A DNA stretch of 64,000 nt from Heliocidaris tuberculata (Eukaryota; Echinodermata; Echinoidea; Camarodonta; Echinometridae). Where the stretch lies: contig CM046852.1 in assembly GCA_025618425.1 (NCBI GenBank), forward strand, positions 4,171,816-4,235,815, in the 5' to 3' direction. Below, one piece after another: positions 43,200-55,545 of the stretch (its first letter is position 1; each line of letters starts with the position of its first letter). Position numbers and translations under genes: made by a program. The notes under the pieces are model-generated. The model worked only from the letters and a program-made list of their open reading frames with translations, had not been told where the DNA came from and searched no databases.

Positions 43200-44420
43200 A
43201 GGGAGGATTTGTTGATTGTATTGGTGTAAAATCCTTGCCATATCAGAACAATGTAAGTTCTGAATTTCTAAATGTTTGTAATAAAGGTCACATTGTCGTT
43301 TCCGACCATTGTTCATCTGATACCCTGTTCAGATTACAGGAGTGTTATGCGAGATTCGTATAAAGAAACGTCGTATAAAGAATCATCGAATAGATGATTG
43401 GACTACAGCATCATATAAGGAAACATATAAAGAACCTGATTTTGGAAAGGTCAGCTGCCATCACATGTTTTGTATCAGGTTATGTCATGGACAGGGATGG
43501 AACATACCAAATTACAGCTGGTTTGTCACATCAGCACGCACACACAATAAGCTCCACGCAGCTCAACGGTTTTCATACGATATGAAGTTCACACTACAAG
43601 GGGATACTGATTCTTTTTTTTCTTTCGAAATGGTGCTTAAACATGCTTTTTGCTTAGTCTGCAAGCACAGACCCTCATTTGATACTTTATCAGAAAATCA
43701 TTGTGTCTTGAGAAAAGCCTAACCCAGCTACCTTGTGGTCGTGTCAATATTGATCAGGAGCAGCTACAGTACAGGGCCTATGGTAGTCTTACAGTGCAGA
43801 CACTCTTTTATGACTGACCAGGGTTTGCGCCTGCAAACTATGTTTTGCTACACATCATATAGCTCTACAGATTTTTTTTGATTTTTTTTATAGCAATACA
43901 ATGAATTTAGATAGTCTGAATGTGTGGTCATTTCATATTCCAGTAAATGTGATCTGCATCTTCAGAAATGTGATTTAATGCATCATTCCAATGCCCACAG
44001 GCATACATAGATGATTAGGAATATGTTTGGGCTTTTACTCCCTTTCACTCTGTTGTTAAGATAACCCTTGAGTATTGTTGACATGTTTGTAGCACCTTGA
44101 GTGGTACCGAACCAGAAGGTGCCCCTTAGAAATACTTCTTATTCTTATTGTAGTGAATTTTAATTCAAATGATTAAAGATTGCATGTACAAAGTGTATCA
44201 TATTCAAAAGAGATTATGAACTTTATCAAATATATTCTATGCATGTATGACAAAGGATCCCGGGAGTATTCTTTTGGAAGTGAGTTCACAAACTTTCATG
44301 TCAATAGATGCAGTGGATACAGATAGATGAAGGAGAAGAGAGAGGGGTGATGAAGGAGATCGAAAGGAAAGTGAGAAAGCTGAATGAAGTGTGTGTGTGT
44401 GTATTCATGGGAGAGGATGA
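43200..44420. other. Intergenic, no gene recognised
   Basis: A 126-codon ORF (43342-43722) has no recognisable motif and no splice support. Confidence 0.4.
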
Positions 44421-44424
44421 GAGG

Positions 44425-44772
44425 GAAAGAGAGAGAGAGAGAGAGAAGGGGGGGGGGAGCGATTCATATCGAAAGCTAGAGAATAGGAGAAAGGGAAAGA
44501 GAATGTGTTAGAGAGAGAGAGAGAAAGAGAGAGAGAGAGGGAGGGAGGGAGAGAGAGGGAGGGAGAGAGAGGGGGACCGATTCATATCGAAAGCTAGAGA
44601 ATAGGAGAAAGGGAAAGAGAGTGTGTTAGAGAGAGAGAGAGAGAGAGGGAGGGAGGGAGAGAGAGGGAGAGAGAGAGAGGGAGGGAGGGAGAGAGAGGGG
44701 GACCGATTCATATCGAAAGCTAGAGAATAGGAGAAAGGGAAAGAGAATGTGTGTTAGAGAGAGAGAGATCAT
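44425..44772. repeat. GA-rich tandem array, ~120-bp period
   Basis: GATTCATATCGAAAGCTAGA with AATAGGAGAAAGGGAAAGAG occurs at ~44461, ~44579 and ~44706, separated by GA/GGGA tracts. Confidence 0.9.
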
Positions 44773-45446
44773 AGAGGATAAAAGTGAAAAATTGTTAGCA
44801 ATTAAACAAATTGAGAGAACCTATGGCCTTGAACAGGGAAATTCCCCTAGTAAGAACAAACTTTCTAACAGGCCACTGTGGGGAGGGTTGGATGTAATCC
44901 ATCTCTTTGTGGTGATGTGCCCTTTCTCTCTGGTAATTTCACGATTACCGGTTAATACGTCATCATAACGTCATTAGGCTTAAACATCGCAGTCACGTCG
45001 AGGGAGGATTGCCGTTTTTGAGTATCTTAAAACTCCCTCCTCCATATATCACCCTCTTCACCACGTGCCGCCCCACCTGAGAGAGGGTCTTTGGGCGAAT
45101 CCTCATTCCTCTGCTATCCCGTTACCATGACGACCATAAGCGCGGGATGGAGGATGCACTCTCTTGGAGGAGGAAGTAACTCGAGGAGAATCCACCTCGC
45201 TACATTGAGGTCAAGATTGTACTTTTGAAAGCTCCGTTCAGACACGGAGCAATAAACCGCCTAAAAAATAATGATAATGAAAACAGATAAATTTTATCTT
45301 ATTATTTTAACTTATTTCTACCCAGGGTAGCTGAGTCAGTGATTGAAACACTGTATTCTTTAGGGCCTTGAACACAAAACACATGAAATAATATTATGGC
45401 ATAGGCCTAATGCGCCTCAAAAACCTGTATTTTATGACACAGAGAT
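44773..45446. other. Intergenic, possible LINE tail at ~45290-45410
   Basis: ACCCAGGGTAGCTGAGTCAG with TGATTGAAACACTG resembles the segment at 45817 (ACCAGGGTGACTTCATC, TGATTTCAACACTGG), so both may be minus-strand ends of one retroelement family. No gene. Confidence 0.4.
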
Positions 45447-45722
45447 CAGTGGTGTAGCTAGAAGGGGCACGGATGGCAGGTACCCCAATCGAATGAAGAA
45501 AAAATAAAGGGGGGGGGGAGAGGAAATTGAGCTGAAAAGAGAAAGAAAGGGAGAAGAAGGACCGCGAGCTCGAAAAGAAGCTTATACGACAGCCTCAAAC
45601 ACAACTGCTCGAGGGCAGTATTCTTTCGCACTTCATTTACTGAGTTAGACCGGTGCTGCTCGCCCCTCTCTCCGAGGTGGCCATAGTCCCCCCTGAATTA
45701 CTGTGACCACGCTATGCCACTG
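45447..45722. mobile_element. hAT-type MITE, 276 bp
   Basis: Ends CAGTGGTGTAGCTAG and CGCTATGCCACTG. Flanks ACAGAGAT and ACAGAGTC match 6 of 8. G run inside the left end. Confidence 0.8.
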
Positions 45723-45777
45723 ACAGAGTCGAACAGGGTCTTTGCAAAGGATTTTTATTTTGGTTTTTAAATGGAAG

Positions 45778-45960
45778 TTTATTTATTAATTAATCTATTT
45801 GCTCTTATTTTACCAGGGTGACTTCATCAATGATTTCAACACTGGTTTACAAGAAGGCCCTGCAAATTAACAAATATAACATTGACAATACCATACAAGA
45901 TATGAACATTACAAAAAAATTATGATCAAACAAACAGTCAAAATGAATTTTCAATACAAA
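45778..45960 (-). mobile_element. Probable retroelement 3' tail (minus strand)
   Basis: TTTATTTATTAATTAATC followed by TTACCAGGGTGACTTCATC; similar to 45290-45410. No coding part. Confidence 0.4.
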
Positions 45961-46102
45961 AATGACCAAATGTGATTCAACAAGTATAAAATGAAAAGAA
46001 AATAAGGAATGATGAATTAACGTTTTGAAGTTTTACTGAGACTGCATGAAATAAAATCTTTGGGGAAAAACTTGGATATTTGAACTTTCAAATCATAAGG
46101 TT

Positions 46103-46440
46103 TGAGTTCTGAGAAAGGTAAAACATGATTTGTGAGCTTTTCCATTCTTTTTATGTTATAGTTTAGAAGATTATTATAGAAGAAAAAACTAGAAATTTCC
46201 CCTGAAAAGGATTGCTCTTCAATTGCCCTCACCAGAAACAGCTGAACATTTGTGTGTATAGTCCCATATATACATTTATTTATGCAGTGCATGTGACCTC
46301 AGCAGGATTGAGTCATTTCTTCATTTTGGTGATTCCAAGACCTTACAGTATACACCAATTTTTATGTGCTATATAATCAACCTTTCCAATTGCTTTGAGA
46401 CAGTTTCTTTCACAATTCAATCTCAACTTTATCATTTAGG
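46103..46440 (-). mobile_element. Dispersed repeat R390, copy 3
   Basis: Complement of the family at 13304 and 37379: GAGTTCTGAGAAAGGTAAAA at the left end, AGAAACAGCTGAACAT and CCTTTCCAATTGCTTTGAGA toward the right. Confidence 0.82.
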
Positions 46441-47708
46441 TGGTTAAACGCGTCAAGTCTGAACGAGGCTAAGGATTTGGGATGAATTGTGGTGGAAAAC
46501 TGCATTAATGAGAGGATTTGGAGGAATTTTTTCTCGTCGGCGTCTCGGACTTCACAAATAATTGGAGAAATTTGATAAGAGGAAGATGATGAAACAGGAG
46601 AAAGGTCAGAACATCCTCGGCTGAAATGTGAAGTGAAAATGATGGATTAGCGACTCGAGGAAGGAGGATGGACGTAAATGAAAAGAGAAAGTAATAAAAA
46701 AATACATACTGAATACTAAGTTCAAACAGTCAATAGTGCGGATAAAATAACAGCCTCAACTCCCGCCTCTCCAACGTATGATAATAGTGGGGGAAAACAA
46801 AAACAAAATCTAAAACTTAAACAAAAACAAAGACAACGACAAATACAAAGACAGAAAACAACAAAACACTTTTTTCTTGAAATAGGGGGATATCTCTGCC
46901 GGAAAGCTAAGCTTCTGCCTATGATATGTTTGGGAACTGGGAATACAAAGACAACCAAATGTAATTGATGTCGAAATCAGGGATCATTCTTATCCATCAC
47001 TGACTGGGGGGGGGGGGGGGGGGGGGGCACGTCCGGCAACATCCTCCCAGAAAATCATGGTTCCGCTACCGAAATCTGCATCAAGTTGAAATCGAGAGTA
47101 TTTTAGTATTTCTAATTCTAAAGCCTAAAAAAGGACTGAGCACATTCTGGGACTCACCATAGCTGTATATTCATGATATTTGAGGGAGAAATGGATCAGA
47201 ATGAACTTATAATGTAGAACATCTCGAGTATAAAATGATCCAGAAACTTAGAAAGATGCTTATGTCATAGGAGACAGAGAAAACACACAGAGGGAATTAG
47301 GTGAATATTCTGTAACGTTATTACATACTGGCAAAATAATAAGACGGGAAGGGGGGGGGGGGATCTGGCAATGGACGTCGATGAATGTCAAGAATACATG
47401 AGATGGAAAAATTTTTAGGGGAAAAGTAGATAAGTCACAGTCGAGGGACAGATGCAGACAAAGAAAAAGAGAAGAAAATCAAAAGGATAACACACTGAGT
47501 ACCTGAGTTTTGATTTCCCTGGGCAGAAATGTATATCCCACAAACCATGAATATTTCCTTGACACTGCATAATTTCTTGACAATCCTTCAGGGGACAGAC
47601 TGATGTTTGTAAATGTCTGTGTCAGAAAAGGGTGAGATAATCATGAGATATCTTCTTGCAGACTCCTTTTATCTATTATCCCTCCCCTACAGCATAACAA
47701 TCGCGTTT
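46441..47708. other. Intergenic, no gene recognised
   Basis: G runs at ~47006-47027 and ~47351-47362. Nothing else firm. Confidence 0.45.
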
Positions 47709-47775
47709 TGAAAGCCAAAAGGGCATTCACACCGTGTAAAAGTATATGAGTTATCACCTTCTTGCTCTCAACAGA
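47709..47775. mobile_element. Short palindromic element, copy e
   Basis: AAAGCCAAAAGGGCATTCAC, loop GTGTAAAAGTATATGAG, then TTATCACCTTCTTGCTCTC. The loop lacks the ACATGT present in copy c. Confidence 0.7.
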
Positions 47776-47919
47776 TGACATCATATATTTATACGTATCA
47801 TGAGGACGTGGTTAAACAGCACGCATACTCCCCGAAGTATTGAAAATGATATTCTTGTCACAATCTTTTTTTTCTTCCCCGACTGTAACCTTTTCCATTG
47901 ATTATATACATGTACGTCT

Positions 47920-48012
47920 TCCCAAAAAAAAAAAAAAAAAAAACAAAAAAAAAAACAAGCAAATAAAAATAAATAAACAAATAAAAAAATAGATTAAAAA
48001 AATAAAATTTAA
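47920..48012. repeat. A-rich low-complexity tract
   Basis: Long A runs with AAAT/AAAC interruptions. Confidence 0.9.
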
Positions 48013-48269
48013 TAGATACTTGGTTAAATTAGTTGGTAAATATTCGGTTATCAATAGTTCATCAATAAGACTGTCAGTCCAACATTCAGCCAGTGAATAT
48101 CATCAATCGGCCAATTATTTTCTCAGCAAGCACTATTTTTACAATATTTTATTATCTTGGCTATAGACTATATAAGGTCTATTAAAAAAGTATCTCTAAT
48201 CTAAAGAAAAGATATATTTAATTTGTTTATATATTTTATATGTGATTTCATATAACTTTCCGTTTATCA

Positions 48270-48500
48270 TACATTTAACTATCTATCTATCTATCTCTTT
48301 ATTTATCTATCAATCTATCAATCTATATCTATCTATCTATCTATGATATATCTAGAAATCCAACCATCCATTCATCTATTCATCTCTCTCGCTCTCTCTA
48401 TTTATCTATCTATCTTTGATATATCTAGACATCCAACCATCCATTCATCTATTCATCTCTCTATCTATTTATTTACCTATCTATCCATCCATCTTCCTCT
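48270..48500. repeat. (TCTA)n array with ~73-bp tandem duplication
   Basis: TCTATCTATC tracts. GATATATCTAGA-ATCCAACC with CATCCATTCATCTATTCATC is present twice (~48344 and ~48417). Confidence 0.9.
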
Positions 48501-50500
48501 CAATATCAAAGTAATAAATCGATATGTCTCCTCTTCTTTCCCTCGTTAACCTTTCGCATATCTATAGACCCATGCTTAATTTCCCAAGGTAACAGTCTCG
48601 GGCATCTATGCAAACAAGTATTTTCTAAGAGTATCAAGAGAGGAAAGGGATGCCTCAGTATAGGAAGAAAAATAGAGGATAAAAAGTGCATACTTTGAAA
48701 AGAGGACATCTTATGCGTCTCGCTGAATATATATAGGGCACACATGAGTAATTCCGGCCCTCATAGAAGACGTGTTTTTTAAAAGCATATTTTAAAAAAA
48801 AAATCATGAATCATATTTAAATAATCTCTCTACAGAAATCGTTTTTAATTCACAGAGTACCTACAACGCAGGTGTTTAAATAATCTATTTGTGCACTTAG
48901 AAGATACTTAACATGGTAAAGATCTAAGCAGAGATCAGTGCTATATAAACTGAACTGATTTCAATTAAATAGCTTCTTGATATCAACATGATACCCGACT
49001 GACATTAACATTATCTATCGCTTCCCATATTACACTTGTTTTGTGTTTGGGGTCAGCAGTTCAAATCTTCACAACAATAGAAAGTGCAGTGGGTCTCTAA
49101 TTAAAACATTTCCCGATAGTTACGTAGGATATCCTCTATTACAAGACAATACGTCATAATAACTTCCATTGATCATGTTCATTGCATGTACAAGTTAGTG
49201 CCACCTTGATTAGGCTATGCATTCAACCTTTATCTGTTTAACAATGGGGTTGACATATTTGCACAAGATTACAACAGTAGGGATTTGAAAGGCATTTCCT
49301 TCATTTTTAAATCATTGCGGTGTCATTTAATGGCAGATCATATTGTGGAATAGATTGTAAGTCATGTTGGGTACAATATTCATTCTTATATTCTTTTTGA
49401 TAAAGGCATATCGTCAGAGGTAGTTTCAACCATGCAAATATTGAGTATACCTATATCACATGAACACGGTCTGGAGAAAATAAAACCCAACATCTTATAA
49501 CATCCCCAATGCAAAATCAAAAGAAAAATAATCAAACTATCAAATTATGAGGGCATAAAATTATGATTCTTATACCTGAAAATGTGAATACGATATACAT
49601 TTATTTCATTTTATTTTCTTTAAAACAAATTCCTTTGGCAGACAGGCATATCATTCATTCATTTGAAGTCTTAAATATTCAATGTAAAAATAGATTTTGA
49701 TTCTGTGAACACTAATTTTCCTTCTTTACCATAACTTAACTACCTTTAACATAATTCGATTATGAGTGAAAAAGTACACTGTCCCTTGGCCTTTCTTGAA
49801 CCATGTTTTAAGCATTACGCACGCACAATTTCGCGTGCTAAATTTTATTCTCACGCACGCACAATCTGTGTCGTCTGCTAGCGAGCGATGTGTATTTATT
49901 GTATCAGTTGCATTAGCGGTGTTTGCCAGAGTGCTCAGTGTAGAAGGGTAGCTAGGCTTCTGTAGACACAGCTATTTATGGCATGCTCTATCAAACGCAA
50001 GCTTTTAGTATTGTAGTTCTTGGATTCACGGTACTAAGACAACTCTGTGATGGTGTATTTTTTTATTGGAATCCCAAACGGAATATAATATTGGATATTT
50101 CACTCGAACTTGCAGCACAATAGGCCTTATTGAGGTAAGTAACGATTTTGTATGTGAGCAACGCCTGGTGAGTGACGGTGACTGCAACCGCTATGCATAC
50201 CCCAGTATCTGAGTATCGTTGTATGAAGTTATGATTCATTATGGATGAATATTCGTTAGACATTTATGAACTTTGCTTTGATGAGGTGTGGATGATTTAT
50301 CGTGTTTTCAGTGTTGCCATACGTATGAAGTGTCTTGTTTTGTTTAGATCATGTAGTCGCTGTCATAAAATTTTTACCAAATACATATTCATTAATCACC
50401 TTTCTCGATATAATGATACTACTGTTGTCTATAATGTCCTCAATAAAGACTTTGATGGATACATCATAGTAAGTTGAACGCGAAGCAAACATTATCTATA
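48501..50500. other. Intergenic, no gene recognised
   Basis: Non-coding by all visible signals. CACGCACGCACAAT occurs twice near 49820-49865. Confidence 0.4.
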
Positions 50501-50503
50501 CCA

Positions 50504-50647
50504 GGGCCCCATTTCATAAAATTTGTTATCAACAACAAGTTGCAATTATATAAGCTACTGAAATCCTTGCATCTGATTGGCTGAGAGCAAATTTGTCATA
50601 GAAATGTGGCAGTTGTTACTGATAACAAGTTTTATGAAAAGGGGCCC
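50504..50647 (+). mobile_element. ~144-bp MITE family GGGCCC, copy 2
   Basis: GGGCCCCATTTCATAAAA ... TTTTATGAAAAGGGGCCC. The second inverted block TTGTTATCA is mirrored as TGATAACAA. The interior matches the copy at 14313 in complement. Confidence 0.85.
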
Positions 50648-50663
50648 AGAACCTTCCTGCAGC

Positions 50664-50731
50664 TGAGCCTGACAGAAGGGCTGTAATTTACTTTTACACA
50701 GAGTTATAACGCCGCTCTGGCTCTCAACAAA
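50664..50731. mobile_element. Short palindromic element, copy f
   Basis: GAGCCTGACAGAAGGGCTG ... GAGTTATAACGCCGCTCTGG followed by CTCTCAACA. Only ~17 bp after the 50504 MITE. Confidence 0.7.
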
Positions 50732-51480
50732 CGTATACGTTGTATCTTTGGAGGATAATTGCTAATGATTTTTTTTTTTAATTTTGATTAAAAAAAAAAA
50801 AAACACTGACGAGGTAACTGTGAATGTGCACCCTAAAACAATCTAGTCTGATCTATTCCCACGGAAACCTGTACTACATTGTATTCTAGTCAAAACTATA
50901 CCAACTTCTGGTTTGAAGGAGTCAAAATGACTAGAATCTGATTAAGAAAATGTGACCAGTCGATCTGGTAAAATAAAATGACTAGGTGCCTTTTAGAGTG
51001 TGAAATATAATCATCACCATGAGCATGGAAACCATAAAACATCGGATATTCTCGTATTTCCACCTCAAAATAAGAACTATCAGAATGACGATCACAACTC
51101 TCTCAGTATTCAGTTACATATAGGAAAGAATGACATGTACCCGGATAAGCTTTTGATTGTTAATACATTACAACATCCGACACGTATTTGAGCATGCCAG
51201 TAGGCATATGTTGTTGTTGGTACGTGTTATAATGGCAGTCAGTCAAATTTGACTATCATCACCAACGAAATTTCATTATATTATGAGTTTTGTTTGAATT
51301 CTCCCTTAATTTTTTTTTTTCATTATTATTTTTTTTGGTAATTATTATTATTATATTTTAAAAAGATATATAGTATCATGCCAGGTTACCGAATCCTGCC
51401 CGTTCTAAATTGGTACCGTCCTGACAAACCTGCTCGTGTTTGTCCGGCGAAGGTTTCTCGGAAACAAGTTTCCTATGCCT
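50732..51480. other. Intergenic, no gene recognised
   Basis: Poly-T/poly-A runs at ~50769-50802 and AT-rich sequence near 51310-51360. Confidence 0.4.
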
Positions 51481-51488
51481 CTCCGGTA

Positions 51489-52297
51489 CAGTGGCGTATC
51501 TAGGTATTCTGGCGCCCGGGGCAAACTATCAAATCTGCGCCCCCCATGCCCAAACTCAGATTAATATTTTTGATTTAGAAATGATGGCACTACGTGAAAA
51601 AGAGTTTTGATGCACATAACCCTGGGTTGTTAGCCCAAATTTGATGAGTTATTGTATAAGCGAGGGAGCAACGCGACCGAGCAGCAGATTTTTTTTTCCT
51701 TTTCACCCCTCAAATTGAAATTTCTTATGTATTTTACCCTTACAAAAAAACAAAACAAACAACAACAACAACAAAAAAATCCAAGGGAATACAGCGACCT
51801 AGCAAGAGATTTTTTTTGTTGTTGAAACTTTTAACATTCCTATTTTGGGGGCTCAAAATGAATGAAAACCCTGAAGAAATATATTTGAGGAATTGAGTAA
51901 GGCAATTGCAAAGCAAATTTATGATTTCTCGAATGTTCTACACTAGTGCCTTTTGATATGCACTTATATCCCATCAGGGGGCGCAAAATTTAACAAGCTC
52001 CTGCCTTATGCAGTGGGGGGGGGGGGCGGGCAAAGCAACTAGAGTCAATTAATGGTTAACACTTTAAAAACACCATTAGGGGCGCAAAATAGCTCGATTT
52101 TGAACATAATTATGCGAGAGAACAAAGCGACCGAGCTATAGAATATTTTTGCATTTCAAACCCTATAAAACACAATTTCTTATGCATTTTGTCTTGTATT
52201 TCTCCCCCCTTTTTTTTTTCTCTTTTGCGTTCTATGCGCCCCCTTCATGTGCCGCCCGGGGCACGTGACCCCTCTGCCCCCCGTAGATACGCCACTG
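51489..52297. mobile_element. hAT-type MITE with 8-bp duplication, 809 bp
   Basis: Ends CAGTGGCGTATCTAGG and CGTAGATACGCCACTG, flanked by CTCCGGTA on both sides (51481-51488, 52298-52305). Inside, near-repeats of GCGAGGGAGCAACGCGACCG and CCTTATGCA-type text suggest internal tandem growth. No ORF. Confidence 0.95.
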
Positions 52298-52336
52298 CTC
52301 CGGTATCATGTGAAAGAACAATTTATACCTTTTGCA

Positions 52337-52629
52337 TAGGTGTCTTGGTCTAGTGGATACGTCACCGGACTGTGGATCACATGGTTCGCGGTTCGAGTCC
52401 CGCCGCGGCACTAATATCCTTTGGCAAGACAATCTACATTGGTCACTCTCCACCCAGGTGAAGTAAATGGGTACCCGGTAGGAAGAAGTTCCTGGAATGC
52501 TTTAGCGCCTTATCATAGCAGCTTGGCTAAAGCCGGGGTATAATGATACGTTGTAAAGCGCAGTAGAGTATATTTGTATAGTATAGCTACGCTATATAAA
52601 TGGACAATTTATTATTATTATTATTATTA
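52337..52629 (+). mobile_element. tRNA-derived SINE, copy 2 (best copy)
   Basis: GGTGTCTTGGTCTAGTGGAT, CCGGACTGTGGATCACATGG, GCGGTTCGAGTCCCGCC and GCGGCACTAATATCCTTTGG. The head folds like a tRNA, with A box TGGTCTAGTGG and B box GGTTCGAGTCC. The body ends AAAGCGCAGTAGAG ... GCTACGCTATATAAATGGAC and a (TTA)n tail. It lies 32 bp from the right duplication of the hAT MITE. Confidence 0.9.
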
Positions 52630-53600
52630 CCTAAAACGTTAAATATATATTATAGAGTTTTGGCATTGACCACACAAAGAAAAAAAAAAGAGAAAAGAAA
52701 AGAAAGAAAGAAAGAACAAACAAACAAAGAAATTGAATGGTTATCAAACGCTACAAAAAACATACTACTGTTTGAACTATCAGATCTGCAAAACAAAGAG
52801 TTATGATAATTAGGCCTTCACGGTCCGGACGACAATACAATAAATCATGATTGTCGCACTATATGTTCATATCAATATCGATGTTGTTAAGTTACTATAC
52901 TGATCTTCAGTAATTGTTCACTACTTTCTCTTTCACTTTTTTCTGATCCAAACAACTCTTTGATAAATTCTTATTAACTATAATGATCAAGGATTCAGAA
53001 TGAATTTGATAGTTTCTTTCGAAATGCAGTTTCAGTTAACAGAACCAACGACTTAAATTACACATGGCGCACTTGATAGTTGCATAATATTGCAGCGAGC
53101 CTGCCTCGTCGCCGATAGAGGGCGACAAATATTTATTATAGAATTTTAGCTTTTCATATCAACTATTTTATCTTTGTTTCTTTTTGTCAAGGATGCCGAT
53201 TTGTAAAGACTCGCTATTAAAGTTATACTAGACTTGGATTCGTTATAATCAAAGTATATGATTGAAATTGGTGATTGGATGTAATAGATGTTAATGGAGC
53301 TACACAAAGAAAAACACAGGTTTTGGATAATGATTTAAGTTTGAACTCAAAAAAAAAAAAAAACTCATCTTTTATTCAATATTTTACATCATTCATAAAA
53401 GTCGCCACTGTTACAACTTAAGTTCTTATCACTGTAATTACTATCTAACAATTTCTAGTATTTATTACAAGCGTTTTTAATGCTTTTACCAATATATTTC
53501 CAAAGAGGATTATGTTCTTTAATTAAGTTTCTAACAGTCTAATAGATAGAATGGGTCTTATACTTTATAGCAAACTTTGATTTATTTTATAAGGCCATAC
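52630..53600. other. Intergenic, no gene recognised
   Basis: AAAG-rich tract at ~52679-52735 and an A run at ~53349-53362; otherwise AT-rich. Confidence 0.4.
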
Positions 53601-53669
53601 CGAATAAGTTAATACACGAAGTTCATTTGGTCTGTTATGCTAGTTCTTCTAAGTTTTATATGAAGGGAG

Positions 53670-53743
53670 AGTTCTGTGGAGAGGGGAGTTCTGGGGAGAG
53701 GGGAGTTCTGTTTGGCCCGGACGTTCTGTGGGGAATGAGCCAG

Positions 53744-53793
<50 letters not shown>

Positions 53794-53910
53794 CCGGGAG
53801 GTTCTGTGGGGAATGAGCCACTTCTGTGTGTGTGGCTGGGAGGTTCTGTGGGTAATGAGCCAGTTCTGTACGTGTGGCTGGGAGGTTCTGTGGGGAATGA
53901 GCCAGCCGAG
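53670..53910 (+). repeat. ~44-bp minisatellite with (GT)n
   Basis: Four units of GGGAGGTTCTGTGGGGAATG followed by AGCCAGTTCTGTGTGTGTGG; one unit carries an expanded (GT)n. Confidence 0.92.
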
Positions 53911-54920
53911 CTCGTGAAATCTACTTATATTTATGCTCTCTATGCGTACGTGGGGGAAAACCTATTGCGTACACGATCTCTGATTGGCCTATACGTAACT
54001 ACAGCGCGACGCGCCTTTTTCTTGCACGTCGCGGAAACCTAACTTAACGATAAAATGTTAAGAAAGATGCTTATTTATTCTTCTTTGAGTACATCATATA
54101 ACAAATGAAATATCTTATACCAAATACAAATTTATATTACAATGCTTTATATAATTATTAGATTATAACTTATACCAATGAATTCATAATAAGACATTTA
54201 ACTTGTAATTTATGCTTTTGTTGGATCGAAATGCATTACACGTAAACAACACGTCATACGCGAATGCGCGTACGACGGACTCGCTTTGAATCAAACTGGA
54301 TCAAAACAACGCATCTATTTCTAATATTTCTAGACAAATATTACATATAACATACAGACATGCAGCTTACTGTTTGAATAATTTCCTAGTCTACGGAATT
54401 CCTCTGTTTATTCGTGATCACTGATTTCATAAAAGCTATATTTGGATGTAAATTTGGAACAACTCAAAGTGTCGGAATAAATCACTACGCTAGTTTAACA
54501 TAGACCTACCTGGCAGAGCGAACTGCAGTGTATGATACACGTACAAGGTAAGCTACACGTTATAACACTATCGCGTACAATAAAAGTAAAGAGACGGGGT
54601 CGGCTCGTTACAATATTTTGAACGTTTTCGACTGTATCTGAACTGCTGAACTAGGCTTACTTGAGACAATAAGTGCAATTCAGATATCAATCCAGTCACA
54701 TGAAATATGAATATCCTTTTCGTTGTTTGTACCGGCAACAAATTACTCTTTATATCGCTATTTTTGTTTGGCAACCAGACAAAAATGACTATTTTTGCCA
54801 AAATATTCATTGTAGTGTTTGATTATACCATGTATACGGTTCATTGTCTGGATTTCAGACCCAGTGTTTATTTTTTGCCTTCAAAGGAAATAGTTCAGTT
54901 TGGAGTAAAACCTAAGTTCA
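53911..54920. other. Intergenic, no gene recognised
   Basis: No coding exon recognised. Confidence 0.4.
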
Positions 54921-54924
54921 GTTC

Positions 54925-55545
54925 TATCTGTCTTTCTCTACCTCTCTCTCTCTGTGTCTGTCTCTGTCTCTTCCTCTCTCACTTCCCATTCCTTCTCTTC
55001 CTCTTTCCCTTCCCCTCCCCTCTCCCTGTCTTAGTCTATCTCTCTCTCTTTCTGTCTCTGTCTATCCATCCCTCCTTTCTCTCTCTGTCTACCCATCTCT
55101 CTCTCCTCTCTCTCTCTCTGTCTCTGTCTCTCCATCTCCCCCCCTCTCTCTCTCTCTCTGTGCCTGTCTCTCCATCTCTCCCACTCTCTCTCTCTCTGTC
55201 TCTGTCTCTCCATCTCCCCCCCTCTCTCTCTCTCTCTGTGCCTGTCTCTCCATCTCTCCCACTCTCTCTTTCTCTGTCTCTGTCTATCCATCTCTCCCCT
55301 CTTTCTCTCCCTCTCTGTCTCTCCATCTCTCCCCCTCTCTCTGTCTCTGTCTCTCCATCTCTCCCCCTCTCTCCCTCTCCGTCTCTCCATCTCTCCCCCT
55401 CTCTCTGTCTCTGTCTCTCCATCTCTCCCCCTCTCTCTGTCTCTATCTATCCATCTCTCCCCTCTCCCTGTCTCTATCTATCCATCTCTCCCCCTCTCTC
55501 CCTGTCTCCGTGTCTTTCTCTCTGCCTCCCCTCTCCTCTCTCGGA
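54925..55545. repeat. TC-rich array, ~620 bp
   Basis: CTCTCTCTGTCTC and CCATCTCTCCCC units in imperfect higher-order repeats. The 296-codon ORF through it (54707-55597) is composition-driven. Confidence 0.93.

Noticed and set aside
43342..43722. 126-codon ORF
   Set aside because: No recognisable domain, no splice context and no second copy noticed; kept as unsupported.
44880..45200. Possible promoter or exon in moderately GC-rich sequence
   Set aside because: No ORF, splice pair or known motif could be supported.
52337..52410. Functional tRNA gene (His-like GTG or Glu/Gln-like)
   Set aside because: Stems are imperfect, the sequence continues into a SINE body and tail, and two other diverged copies exist here.
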